34,756 bases of DNA from Rubrivivax sp. SCN 70-15 (lineage in GTDB: Bacteria > Pseudomonadota > Gammaproteobacteria > Burkholderiales > Burkholderiaceae_C): positions 1 to 34,756 of the forward strand of contig MEGM01000087.1 in the NCBI GenBank assembly GCA_001725505.1, written 5' to 3'. The position numbers and the translations under genes are program-made. Below are positions 24,852-32,845 of this stretch, one piece after another (the first letter of the stretch is position 1; each line of letters begins with the position of its first letter). Under the pieces are notes generated by a model, which did no database searches, had not been told where the DNA came from, and saw only the letters and a program-made list of their open reading frames with translations.

Positions 24852-26291
24852 ATGCCTGCCCCCAGCTTCTTCTGGCACGACTACGAGACCTTCGGCCGCG
24901 AGCCGCGGCGCGACCGGCCGGCGCAGTTCGCCGGGGTCCGCACCGACGCCGAGCTGAACGAGATCGCCGCGCCGGTGATGCACTTCTGCCGCCCGGCACG
25001 CGACTACCTGCCCGACCCGGAGAGCTGTCTGCTCACCGGCATCCTGCCGCAGCAGGCGCTCGCGCAAGGCCTGCCCGAGGCCGAGTTCGCCGCGCGCATC
25101 GAGGCCGAGCTGGGCGCGCCGGACACCATCGGCGTGGGCTACAACAGCATCCGCTTCGACGACGAGGTGACGCGCTTCCTCTTCTGGCGCAGCCTGATCG
25201 ACCCCTACGCGCGCGAATGGCAGAACGGCTGCAGCCGCTGGGACCTGCTCGACGTGGTGCGCTGCTGCTGGGCGCTGCGGCCCGAGGGCATCGAATGGCC
25301 GCTGCACGAGAGCGGCGAGAGGCGCGGCCAGCCATCGTTCCGGCTCGAGCAGCTGACGGCCGCGAACGGCCTGGTGCACGAGGCCGCGCACGACGCGCTG
25401 TCCGACGTGCGCGCGACAGTCGCGCTGGCGCGGCTGGTCCGCACGCGCCAGCCGCGGCTGTGGGACTTCTGCCTCAGGCTGCGCCACAAGGATGCGGTGC
25501 GCGCCGAGATCGGCCAGCGCCGGCCCTTCGTCCATCTGTCGGGGCGCTATCCGGTCGAGCAAGGCTGCATGGCGGTGGTCTGGCCGCTCGCGCCGCACCC
25601 GACGAACCGCAACGAGCTGATCGTCTGGGACCTCGCGCAGGACCCGGCGCAGCTCGCCGACCTGGACGCCGACACCGTGCGCGAGCGGCTGTTCACGCCG
25701 CAGGCCGCGCTGCCCGAAGGCATGCAGCGCCTGCCAATCAAGACGATCCACGTGAACAAGTCGCCGGTCGTGATCGGCAACCTGAAGACGGTGGCGTCGG
25801 CGCAGCAGCGTTTCGGCCTCGACCTCGCGCTCGCGCAACGCCATGCCGAGCGCGCCGCAGCGCTGCCGGCGCTGGACGAACTGTGGGCGGCGGTCTATGC
25901 GCGGCCGGCGCCGGCCGGGGCGCCCGACGTCGACGAGGACCTCTACGGCGGCTTCGTCGGCAACCAGGACCGGCGCACGCTGGAGCGGCTGCGCGCGCTG
26001 CCGGCGCAGGCGCTGGCAGCGCGCCACCCGGCGTTCGACGACCCGCGCCTGGACGAGCTCGTGTTCCGCTACCGGGCGCGCAATTTCGAGGAAACGCTCG
26101 ATGCCGCCGAGCGCGAGCGCTGGCAGCAGCATTGCCGCGCGCGGCTGCTCGAAGGTGAGGGCGGGGCGCAGACGCTCAGCGCCTTCTTCGAGCGCATCGA
26201 TGCGCTCGCCGAGACCGCGGACGAACGCGGCCAGGCCCTGCTCGAGGCCTTGTACGACTACGCCGAGGGCATCGCGCCGGATCCGGGCTGA
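24852..26291 (+). CDS. sbcB: Exodeoxyribonuclease I
   Basis: A 479-residue 3'-5' single-strand DNA exonuclease of the DEDDh family. Asp10 and Glu12 lie in FFWHDYETFGREPRRDRPAQF, GYNSIRFDDEVTRF carries the second acid, and His180/Asp186 are in AAHDALSDVRATVALA. The SH3-like and C-terminal helical regions are present (FVGNQDRRTLERL). Length is normal for ExoI. It serves mismatch repair and recombination. The start ATG has no clear ribosome binding site and lies 45 bases after the phasin-like gene. Confidence 0.93.
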   Translation: MPAPSFFWHDYETFGREPRRDRPAQFAGVRTDAELNEIAAPVMHFCRPARDYLPDPESCLLTGILPQQALAQGLPEAEFAARIEAELGAPDTIGVGYNSIRFDDEVTRFLFWRSLIDPYAREWQNGCSRWDLLDVVRCCWALRPEGIEWPLHESGERRGQPSFRLEQLTAANGLVHEAAHDALSDVRATVALARLVRTRQPRLWDFCLRLRHKDAVRAEIGQRRPFVHLSGRYPVEQGCMAVVWPLAPHPTNRNELIVWDLAQDPAQLADLDADTVRERLFTPQAALPEGMQRLPIKTIHVNKSPVVIGNLKTVASAQQRFGLDLALAQRHAERAAALPALDELWAAVYARPAPAGAPDVDEDLYGGFVGNQDRRTLERLRALPAQALAARHPAFDDPRLDELVFRYRARNFEETLDAAERERWQQHCRARLLEGEGGAQTLSAFFERIDALAETADERGQALLEALYDYAEGIAPDPG

Positions 26292-26315
26292 CCCGCCAAG
26301 GGCGCTGGCGTCTCA

Positions 26316-26365
26316 GAGCCTGTGAACGTATGAATCGCGGGTGCGATTCATATCTTCACAGGCTC
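26316..26365. terminator. Long imperfect hairpin between convergent genes (bidirectional terminator or small repeat)
   Basis: GAGCCTGTGAA (26316-26326) pairs with TTCACAGGCTC (26355-26365). TATGAATCGC (26329-26338) pairs with GCGATTCATA (26343-26352). A 2x2 internal loop and a GGGT apical loop complete a 21-bp stem. It is far more AT-rich than its surroundings. It fills the space between the sbcB stop and the convergent sulfotransferase-like stop, so it can act for both transcripts. Confidence 0.65.
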
Positions 26366-27099
26366 TCAGCCCGCGTGGGCGAGCAGGCTTTCGTAGGCGT
26401 CGCGGCAGGCGTCGGCGACGCGCTGGTGCGCGCCGTCCAGCGCCGCCGGCAGGTCGCGTGCGGCCTCGAAGCCGGTGGAGCGCCAGACCGCGGCGTACCA
26501 GTGCGGTGCCCAGACGCCGTCGCTCGCACGCGGACCCGCAGGCCAGTGCAGCATGCGGTCGCTGAAGGCCAGGCCCAGGCGCGCGCACAGCCGCTGGAGA
26601 TGGCCGCGCGGGTCGCGCAGGAAGCGCTCCGCATCGATCACCGGCGGTGCCTGGCCGAGCCGGTCGGCGACCTCGTCGAACATGCGGCGCTGCTGGAGCA
26701 GCCCGATGTCCCCGGGCGCCACGTTCGCGCGCGACTTGACGTAGCTCGCGACCACGCGAACGGGGTCGCGGATCAGGAAGACGTTCGTCAGCGCGTGCAC
26801 CCAGGCGCAGTCCATGCCCGGGAGCAGATGGTGCGCCATGTGCTTCTGGTACCAGACCGGCCGGCCGCCGGGCACCGGCCCGCCGAGCGCGGCGACGACG
26901 CGCCGCCAGTCGAGGCTGTCGCCGGCGCGGCCGGCCGCGACGACCTCGTCGCGGCCCGGGTGGTCGAGGTCGGGTAATGCGCGTACAGCGGCTCGTCGCT
27001 GACCGCGCAGTCGCCCCGGTTCTCCCAGGCGCGCATCATCGCCGTGCTGATGTTGCGCGGGCCGCTCCAGGCGGCGATGCGAATCGGCGCCTCGGTCAT
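26366..27099 (-). pseudogene. Sulfotransferase-like P-loop protein, frame-broken
   Basis: The ATG at 27099 opens MTEAPIRIAAWSGPRNISTA and MMRAWENRGD, a sulfotransferase-type 5'-phosphosulfate loop. After DEPLYAHY the homology moves to another frame, which reads DLDHPGRDEVVAAGRAGD. It continues to GGRPVWYQKHMAHHLLPGM and the 3'-phosphate-type motif NVFLIRDPVRVVASYVKSR, ending at 26366. The break is at about 26968-26978 beside a GGG run. Total length (about 244 codons) matches intact relatives, so one indel is enough. The gene directly follows a class IV aminotransferase gene. As I recall, plants have fusions of such domains (BCAT-like proteins), which would suggest a shared pathway. Confidence 0.78.
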
Positions 27100-27166
27100 G
27101 GTTCTGCGGCGATGCGGATCGGCGCCTCGGTCATGGTTCTGCGGCGATGCGGATCGGCGCCGTCAC
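27074..27166 (-). repeat. Tandem 35-bp repeats spanning the sulfotransferase-like start, with two mini-cistrons
   Basis: On the plus strand, a 35-base unit beginning GCGGCGATGCGGATCGGCGC occurs at 27071-27105 (one mismatch) and 27106-27140, with a partial third copy from 27141 to about 27166. On the minus strand each copy carries a start codon and the APIRIAA coding stretch. GTG 27166 and ATG 27134 open frames of 11 and 12 codons (M-T-A-P-I-R-I-A-A-E-P and MTEAPIRIAAEP). Each stops in a TGA overlapping the next ATG (ATGA). The real gene starts at the last copy, ATG 27099. The first copy overlaps the aminotransferase stop as GTGA. Confidence 0.85.
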
Positions 27167-28095
27167 GCGCCCGCAGCGCTGCGCGCTGCCACGTCGCGCA
27201 AGATCAGCTCGCGGTACAGACCTTGCAGCCGCTGCACCATCGGCCCGGGCAGCGCATCGCCGATCGTCCGCCCGTCGATGCGGCGCACCGGCGCCAGACC
27301 GGCGTAGGTGCCGGTGACGAAGGCCTCGTCCGCGCTGTAGACGTCGGTCAGGCTGAAGTTCTTCTCGAAGGCCGGGATGCCGGCCTCGCGGCAGACCTGC
27401 AGCACGTTCGCGCGCGTGATGCCGGCCAGGCAGTAGTCGCCGGTCGAGGTCCAGACCTGGCCGCGCCGGACGATGAAGAAATGGGTCGAGTTGCAGGTCG
27501 CGACGAAGCCGTGCGGGTCGAGCATCAGTGCCTCGTCGGCGCCGGCCTCGGTGGCCTGGATGCAGGCGGTGATGCAGTTCAGCTTGCTGTGGCTGTTCAG
27601 CTTGGGGTCCTGGACGTCGGGGTACCCACGCCGCACGTGCACGGTGAACAGCGTCAGCCCGCGCGCCAGCGTCTCGGGCTTGGCCTGCTTGAACTCGGCG
27701 ATGATCACGACGGTGGCCGGGCCGACCGTCACGCGCGGGTCCTGGTAAGGCGTGCGCTTGACGCCGCGCGTGACCATCAGCCGCAGGTGCACGCCGTCGT
27801 GCATCGCGTTCGCCGCGAGCGTGTCGCGGATCGCCTGAGTGAGCCGTGCGCGGCTCAGGCCGATGTCGAGCGCGATCGCCTTCGCGCCTTCGAAGAGCCG
27901 GTCCAGGTGCGCGTCCAGGAACGCCGGCTGGCCGTCGACGACGCGCAGGCCTTCCCAGACGCCGTCGCCGAGCACGAAACCGCTGTCGAATACCGAGACC
28001 ATCGCTTCGGCGCGCGGCTTGAGCTGCCCGTTGATCCAGATCCGCAGGCCGGCATTGCGCGGGTCGTCGTGGAAGTCGTGAATGCTCTGGGACAT
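27163..28095 (-). CDS. Class IV (branched-chain/D-amino acid type) aminotransferase
   Basis: A 310-residue PLP fold IV enzyme. Landmarks are RIWINGQLKPRAEAMVSVFDSGFVLGDGVWEGLRV at the N-terminus, Arg/Leu-rich HLRLMVTRG, PLP lysine Lys171 in NSHSKLNCITA, and the phosphate-binding GITRANVL and FVTGTYAGLAPV. The strand that usually holds the Glu facing the PLP ring nitrogen reads GFVATCNSTHFF, with Thr200 in that place. This departs from IlvE and Dat. It starts at ATG 28095, 31 bases from the divergent MFS gene, and its stop overlaps the first repeat start of the sulfotransferase-like gene. The substrate is unknown. Confidence 0.88.
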   Translation of the reverse strand: MSQSIHDFHDDPRNAGLRIWINGQLKPRAEAMVSVFDSGFVLGDGVWEGLRVVDGQPAFLDAHLDRLFEGAKAIALDIGLSRARLTQAIRDTLAANAMHDGVHLRLMVTRGVKRTPYQDPRVTVGPATVVIIAEFKQAKPETLARGLTLFTVHVRRGYPDVQDPKLNSHSKLNCITACIQATEAGADEALMLDPHGFVATCNSTHFFIVRRGQVWTSTGDYCLAGITRANVLQVCREAGIPAFEKNFSLTDVYSADEAFVTGTYAGLAPVRRIDGRTIGDALPGPMVQRLQGLYRELILRDVAARSAAGA

Positions 28096-28126
28096 CGGGC
28101 CAGTCTATCGCGCCAGAATCGGGACG

Positions 28127-29359
28127 ATGAACCACCACGAAGCCGATTCCCGCTACGCCTGGCAGCGCCTGGGCGTGACCCTGGTGATGATGACGATCGG
28201 CAGCGCCGCGATGTACGTCGTCGCCGTCGTGCTGCCGGCGGTGCAGGCCGAGTTCGGCGTTGCGCGCGCCGATGCCTCGCTGCCGTACACGCTGATGATG
28301 CTCGGCTTCGGTGCCGGCGGCATCGTGATGGGCAAGCTTGCCGACCGCTACGGCGTGATGCTGCCGCTGTTCATCGGCGCCGGCGGGCTGGGGCTGGGCT
28401 TCGTCGCGGCCGGGACGGCCGGCAGCCTGACCGGCTTCGCGCTCGCCCATGGGCTGCTGCTCGGGCTGCTCGGCAGCTCGGCGACCTTCGCGCCGCTGGT
28501 CGCCGATACCTCGCTGTGGTTCGTGCGCCGGCGCGGCATCGCGGTCGCGATCTGCGCCAGCGGCAACTACCTGGCCGGCGCGATCTGGCCGCCGATCGTC
28601 GAGCATTTCGTGCGCACGGCGGGCTGGCGCGCGACCTACGTCGGGTTGGGCATCGTCTGCGCCGTGAGCCTGCCGCTGCTGGCGCTGTTCATGCGCGCGC
28701 GCCCGCCGGCCGCGGTGGCGTCGACCTCGGCGGCCTGTCGCGCGACGCCGTCGTCGCGGCCGTTCGGGCTGTCGATGAACCAGGCGCAGGCGCTGCTGTG
28801 CATCGCCGGCGTGGCCTGCTGTGTCGCGATGGCCATGCCGCAGGTGCACATCGTCGCCTACTGCGGCGACCTCGGCTACGGCGCCGCGCGCGGCGCCGAG
28901 ATGCTGAGCCTGATGCTTGCCTGCGGCATCGTCAGCCGGCTCGTCTCGGGCGCGATCTGCGACCGCATCGGCGGGCTGCGCACGCTGCTGCTCGGCTCGG
29001 TGCTGCAGGGGGTCGCGCTGCTGCTCTTCATCCCGTTCGACGGCCTGCTGTCGCTGTACGTGATCTCGGCGCTGTTCGGGCTGTTCCAGGGCGGCATCGT
29101 GCCCAGCTACGCGATCATCGTGCGCGAGCATTTCCCGCCCGCCGAAGCCGGCACGCGTGTCGGCGCGGTGCTGACGGCGACGCTGTTCGGCATGGCGCTG
29201 GGCGGCTGGATGTCGGGCAAGGTGTTCGACCTGACCGGCTCGTACCACGCCGCCTTCGTCAACGGCGTCGGCTGGAACCTGCTCAACCTGGGCATCGTGC
29301 TGCTGCTGATCACGCTGACGCGCCGCCGCGACCGCGTCGGGCCGCCCGCGCTGGCCTGA
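28127..29359 (+). CDS. MFS-family transporter
   Basis: A 410-residue protein with 12 predicted membrane helices. The MFS motif A region is GGIVMGKLADRYGVMLPLF between helices 2 and 3, with a second-half counterpart SRLVSGAICDRIGGLRTLLLG. The N-terminus MNHHEADSRYAWQRLGVTLVMMTIGSAAMYVVAVVLPAVQ and the GLFQGGIVPSYAIIVREHFPP segment resemble oxalate/formate- and monocarboxylate-type members. The ATG at 28127 follows GGGACG. Its divergence from the aminotransferase gene within 31 bases suggests joint regulation. Confidence 0.85.
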   Translation: MNHHEADSRYAWQRLGVTLVMMTIGSAAMYVVAVVLPAVQAEFGVARADASLPYTLMMLGFGAGGIVMGKLADRYGVMLPLFIGAGGLGLGFVAAGTAGSLTGFALAHGLLLGLLGSSATFAPLVADTSLWFVRRRGIAVAICASGNYLAGAIWPPIVEHFVRTAGWRATYVGLGIVCAVSLPLLALFMRARPPAAVASTSAACRATPSSRPFGLSMNQAQALLCIAGVACCVAMAMPQVHIVAYCGDLGYGAARGAEMLSLMLACGIVSRLVSGAICDRIGGLRTLLLGSVLQGVALLLFIPFDGLLSLYVISALFGLFQGGIVPSYAIIVREHFPPAEAGTRVGAVLTATLFGMALGGWMSGKVFDLTGSYHAAFVNGVGWNLLNLGIVLLLITLTRRRDRVGPPALA

Positions 29360-29366
29360 ACGGGTG

Positions 29367-30293
29367 CTACGCGATCGGGCGCGACAGGTAGACGCCTTCG
29401 CGGCCGACGACGGGCTCGCGCGTGGGCATCAGGATCGTGCAGTCGTCGCAGGGGGCGCGGATCTCGTCGCTGCCGTCGGTCGCGATCAGTTCGCCCGCGG
29501 CGAAGGTCTCGAAGCCGATCACCGGCCGCGCAAAGCGGAAGCCGGGCGTCTTGACGACCCAGGTCTGGAGGAGCTCGAAGCGCTGCTGCGCGACCCGGGC
29601 GCGCGGCTCGCGCTCGATGAGGCCGAAATGGGCCAGGAAGTCGAGCGCGACATCGACCGCGAGCTCGCTGGTGGCGCGGCGGAAATGCTGGCCGCATTCG
29701 GCGACCAGCGCGACGCCGTGATGCTCGTCCTGGCCGTGGTGCCCGTGCTGGATCAGCGGCGTGCCCGAGCCGCGCGGCATCACCAGGTGGACCGCCGGGC
29801 GGCCGATCGCGAGCGCCGCCTCGGCGTTGCGCGCGAACTTCGGGTAGACCCAGAACGGCTGCACGTCGGAGCTCGTCGAGTGCAGGTCGAGGATGTGATC
29901 GGCCGCCGCGACCACCGGGCGCAGCTCGCGCGCGCGCCGGAGCTCGGGGCTGTCGTCGCTGCCGTCGAGCCAGGCCGGCGACCAGATCCGGTTCAGGTTG
30001 TGCACCAACTGCCGGCTCTCGAAGGGGCGCGCCGGGTCGAAGGACTCGTACGCCGCGACGTTGGCGAAGCTGACCGTCAGCGTGCCGGTGCGCGGGCGCA
30101 CGCCGCGGTCGAGCAGCTGCGTCGCCGCGACCATGCCGCAGAACTCGTTGCCGTGGGTCAGCGCGTTGACCAGCACGTGCGGCCCGGGCCGGCCCGAATC
30201 GAAGCGGTGCACGTAGTCGATGCCGGTGTTGCCGGCGCGGTAGTGCGAGAGGTCGCGCGGCAGGACTTCGAGCGGCGGGGCGGTCGGGATCAT
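29367..30293 (-). CDS. Succinylglutamate desuccinylase/aspartoacylase (AspA/AstE)-family zinc hydrolase
   Basis: A 308-residue M14-fold enzyme. Zinc ligands are visible as His and Glu in VNALTHGNEFCG (HxxE) and a later His in ILDLHSTSSDVQPFW. The substrate-binding Asn/Arg region is VHNLNRIWSPAW, and a C-terminal beta domain follows (FRFARPVIGFETFAAGELIA). It would cleave an N-acyl amide, such as an N-acyl amino acid. I chose ATG 30293; the longer open frame upstream is antisense to the ParA-like gene. It converges on the MFS gene with 7 bases between stops. Confidence 0.87.
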   Translation of the reverse strand: MIPTAPPLEVLPRDLSHYRAGNTGIDYVHRFDSGRPGPHVLVNALTHGNEFCGMVAATQLLDRGVRPRTGTLTVSFANVAAYESFDPARPFESRQLVHNLNRIWSPAWLDGSDDSPELRRARELRPVVAAADHILDLHSTSSDVQPFWVYPKFARNAEAALAIGRPAVHLVMPRGSGTPLIQHGHHGQDEHHGVALVAECGQHFRRATSELAVDVALDFLAHFGLIEREPRARVAQQRFELLQTWVVKTPGFRFARPVIGFETFAAGELIATDGSDEIRAPCDDCTILMPTREPVVGREGVYLSRPIA

Positions 30294-30387
30294 CGGCGGG
30301 CAGCGGCGGGCGGTCGTCGATCTTATCCGGGCGTCGCAGCCGCGGCCCGTCGTGGCGCGCCGCGGCCGAGGCGGCACAATCGGTGCC

Positions 30388-31116
30388 ATGGAAGACGTCC
30401 CGACCCTCGAAACGCATCCGGTGTCGAAGATCCACCTGATCGGTGGCGAGAAGGGCGGCGTCGGCAAGTCGATGGTCTCGCGCCTGCTCGCGCAGTACTT
30501 CATCGACCACGACCTGCCGTTCACCGGCTTCGACACCGACCGGTCCCACGGCTCGCTGCTGCGCTTCTATGCCGACTACGCGTCGCCGGCGCTGGCCGAC
30601 AGCTACGAGGCGCTGGACCGCATCGTCGAAGCCGCGATCGAGCAGCCGGGGCGGCGCGTGCTCGTCGACCTCGCGGCGCAGACGCACGACCCGCTCGTCA
30701 AGTGGATGGACGAGTCCGGCGTGCTCGACATGGCCGACCTGTCGGGCATCTCGCTGCACTACTGGCACGTGATGGACAGCGGCCGCGATTCGGTGGACCT
30801 GCTGACGCGGTTGCTCGACCGCTTCGGCCAGCGCGTGCACTACGTGCTGGTGAAGAACCAGCTGCGCGGCGACGATTTCGGCCAGCTCGAGCGTTCGGGC
30901 CAGCTCGACCGCGCGCGCGGCCTGGGCGCGAAGGTGATCGACCTGAAGCGCCTGCACGACGCGGTGGTGCAGAAGATCGACGCCCGCAACGCCAGCTTCT
31001 GGGCGGCGAAGAACGCCTCCGCGATCGACGGCCCCGGCCTCGGGCTGATGGAGCGCCAGCGCCTGAAGCTCTGGCTCAACCACGCCTTCGGCGAGATCGC
31101 GAAGACCGACGCGTAG
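30388..31116 (+). CDS. Orphan ParA/MinD-type P-loop ATPase
   Basis: A 242-residue protein. The deviant Walker A is GGEKGGVGKSMVSRLLAQYF, with the signature first lysine (KGGVGK), followed by FTGFDTDRSHGSLL and a Walker-B-like RRVLVDLAAQTHDPL. VLVKNQLRGDDF later in the protein resembles the nucleotide-base strand. No ParB, parS-like array, pil or che gene is adjacent, so it is not a standard partition locus. Similar stand-alone proteins in Burkholderiales are often labelled mobilisation or CobQ/ParA proteins without evidence. It is divergent from the AspA/AstE-type gene, 94 bases apart. Confidence 0.82.
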   Translation: MEDVPTLETHPVSKIHLIGGEKGGVGKSMVSRLLAQYFIDHDLPFTGFDTDRSHGSLLRFYADYASPALADSYEALDRIVEAAIEQPGRRVLVDLAAQTHDPLVKWMDESGVLDMADLSGISLHYWHVMDSGRDSVDLLTRLLDRFGQRVHYVLVKNQLRGDDFGQLERSGQLDRARGLGAKVIDLKRLHDAVVQKIDARNASFWAAKNASAIDGPGLGLMERQRLKLWLNHAFGEIAKTDA

Positions 31117-31143
31117 CCGCCGCGTCGGTGGCGCGACGCCGGG

Positions 31144-31566
31144 TCAGCGCGCGGCGGTCGTCAGTCCGAGCTCGTGGGTCACGGGGACCACGGCGTCCTG
31201 CTGCACCTGGCGGCAGTCGTCGAGCATCCGGTGGCCCAGGCGCGAGTTGAGCAGCATCGACTTGGCGGGGATCTGCAGCCAGACGACGCCGGCACGGGCG
31301 TCCTCCAGGCGCACGGCGCCGGTGCTCGTCTCGACCGGGACCATGTCGTAGTGCGCGTTCTTGAACGCGAGCCTGAAGTGGCCGGGCTGGCCGGCGATGG
31401 CGGTCAGGCTGACCTGTTGCTTGAACTCGCACTGCGCGGTGCCGGTGAAGACATGCGCGGCGGCCTGGAGCTGCCCCTGCGACAGGACATCGGCGCGTGC
31501 GGGCAGCGCGGCCACGGCGGACAGCGCGAGGGCAAGGGTTCCAACGGCAGCGTGCAGGCGGGGCAT
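31144..31566 (-). CDS. Small secreted protein of unknown function
   Basis: A 140-residue protein with a signal peptide (AAVGTLALALSAVAALPARA). The mature part of about 115 residues is predicted beta-rich, with two Cys (TAQCEFKQQV and LDDCRQVQQ) that could form a disulfide. I do not recognise the family with certainty. GAGGAG stands 9 bases before ATG 31566. The 135 bases upstream (31567-31701) hold no evident gene and separate it from the CitE-like gene, so it probably has its own promoter there. Confidence 0.78.
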   Translation of the reverse strand: MPRLHAAVGTLALALSAVAALPARADVLSQGQLQAAAHVFTGTAQCEFKQQVSLTAIAGQPGHFRLAFKNAHYDMVPVETSTGAVRLEDARAGVVWLQIPAKSMLLNSRLGHRMLDDCRQVQQDAVVPVTHELGLTTAAR

Positions 31567-31701
31567 CCGGGGCTCCTCGAGTGAATGTGGGCGCGATTGT
31601 TCGGGCGGACTCGCGGCTTCAGGCGTGTTCAGGCGTCGATGTTTGCAACCACCTGCAAGCGCGGCTCGTCGGTGCCCGGCCGCGCGTGACGGAGTAGACA
31701 C

Positions 31702-32697
31702 TCAAGTGGCGTTCTCGTCAAAGAAAGCCCGGCGCACTTCGGCCGGCAGCAGCGCGGAGCCGACGCCCGCGCTGCGGTGCGCGCGCACCAGCAGCTGCCA
31801 GAAATAGCGGTAGCTCGCGCGGTCGTGCAGGGTGTCGCGGTGGCGGATCGGCGCCCAGTCGGCGGCCCTCGCGGCCTGCAGGATCTCGATCGCCTGGTCG
31901 ACCTCGGCGCGGGACGGCGTGAAGGCTTCGACGATGGGCCGGATCTGCGCCGGATGGATGCTCCACATGCGCGTGCAGCCCAGGCGCTGGCTCGCGGTCT
32001 CGGCGGCGCGACGCAGCGCGGGCAGGTCGTTGAACTCGGTCACGACGCAGTGCGACGCGACCTTTGCGTGGCCGTGGCAGGCGGCGGCGATCTCGAGCTT
32101 CGCGCGCACGACGAGCGGGTGCTCGAACTGGCCGGTGGCGCTCATCGCGCTCTGCGGGATCGCGCCTCGGTGCGCGGAAACGAAGTCCATCAGCCCGAAG
32201 GACAGTGACTCGACGCGCGGGTGCGCGGCGATCGCGTCGACCTCGCGCAGCGCGCCGTGGGTCTCGATCAGTGCGTGCAGCGGGATTGCGGCGCCGCCGG
32301 CGGCATCGACCGCCTGCGCGGCACGCTGCAGCTCGGCCAGGCCGCGCGGCTTGGGCAGCATCAGGTAGGCCGGCGCGCGCGTCGCGCCGAGCACGACGGC
32401 CAGCACTTCGGCGAAGCGCGGATGGTCGACCGGCAGCAGTCGTACGCCGACGCGGCCGTAGCGGTTCGCCGCCGAACCGAGCAGCGACGCGATCAGGTGC
32501 GCCTGCTCGACCTCGCCGCCGACCGGCGCGCCGTCCTCGTTGTCGAGGGTGACGTCGAACACCGGCCCGAGTTCGGCCTGCAGCGCCAGGCTCTTGCGCA
32601 TGCGCGCCTCGACGCCGGCGTAATGGTCGCAGACCGGCAGGTCGGGGACCGCAGCCTCGTCGGGGTCGAAAAGCGCATCGCGCGGGTGCAAGGGCAT
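31702..32697 (-). CDS. CitE-like HpcH/HpaI aldolase/lyase family protein
   Basis: A 331-residue TIM-barrel lyase of the citrate lyase beta-subunit-like family. Landmarks are [16 protein letters not shown] (strand with acidic metal ligands), [28 protein letters not shown] with the catalytic-region Glu, [12 protein letters not shown], and [17 protein letters not shown]. Relatives cleave or hydrolyse CoA esters such as malyl-CoA or citramalyl-CoA. There are no citrate lyase alpha or gamma subunits here, so it is not part of a CitDEF complex. It lies in the same orientation downstream of mdh, past the mdh terminator. This order is common in Burkholderiales. Confidence 0.88.
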   Translation of the reverse strand: MPLHPRDALFDPDEAAVPDLPVCDHYAGVEARMRKSLALQAELGPVFDVTLDNEDGAPVGGEVEQAHLIASLLGSAANRYGRVGVRLLPVDHPRFAEVLAVVLGATRAPAYLMLPKPRGLAELQRAAQAVDAAGGAAIPLHALIETHGALREVDAIAAHPRVESLSFGLMDFVSAHRGAIPQSAMSATGQFEHPLVVRAKLEIAAACHGHAKVASHCVVTEFNDLPALRRAAETASQRLGCTRMWSIHPAQIRPIVEAFTPSRAEVDQAIEILQAARAADWAPIRHRDTLHDRASYRYFWQLLVRAHRSAGVGSALLPAEVRRAFFDENAT

Positions 32698-32786
32698 GGC
32701 GCGATTGTCGGCGCCGGGCTGGGCGCTGCCAAGCGGGCAAGCACCGGCAGCGCCGCCGGCACGCCGGTCGGGGATGGCCGGCCGCG

Positions 32787-32821
32787 AAAGAAAAGGGCCG
32801 GCACCTCGCGGCAGCCGGCCC
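32787..32821 (-). terminator. Intrinsic terminator of mdh
   Basis: Read on the minus strand, GGGCCGGC, an 11-base loop, GCCGGCCC, then TTTTCTTT (32794 down to 32787). It has an 8-bp GC stem with an immediate T-run, 25 bases after the mdh stop. This is the only textbook Rho-independent terminator in the window. Confidence 0.88.
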
Positions 32822-32845
32822 GGTGGTCGCGTCGGGCGTGCCGGA

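Noticed and set aside
26292-26370. Integron attC-like site
   Set aside because: The palindrome lacks the conserved R' and R'' core triplets and no integrase or cassette array is nearby.
31567-31701. Possible small RNA or gene in the 135-base space before the small secreted protein
   Set aside because: No stable hairpin with a T-run and no convincing reading frame were seen.
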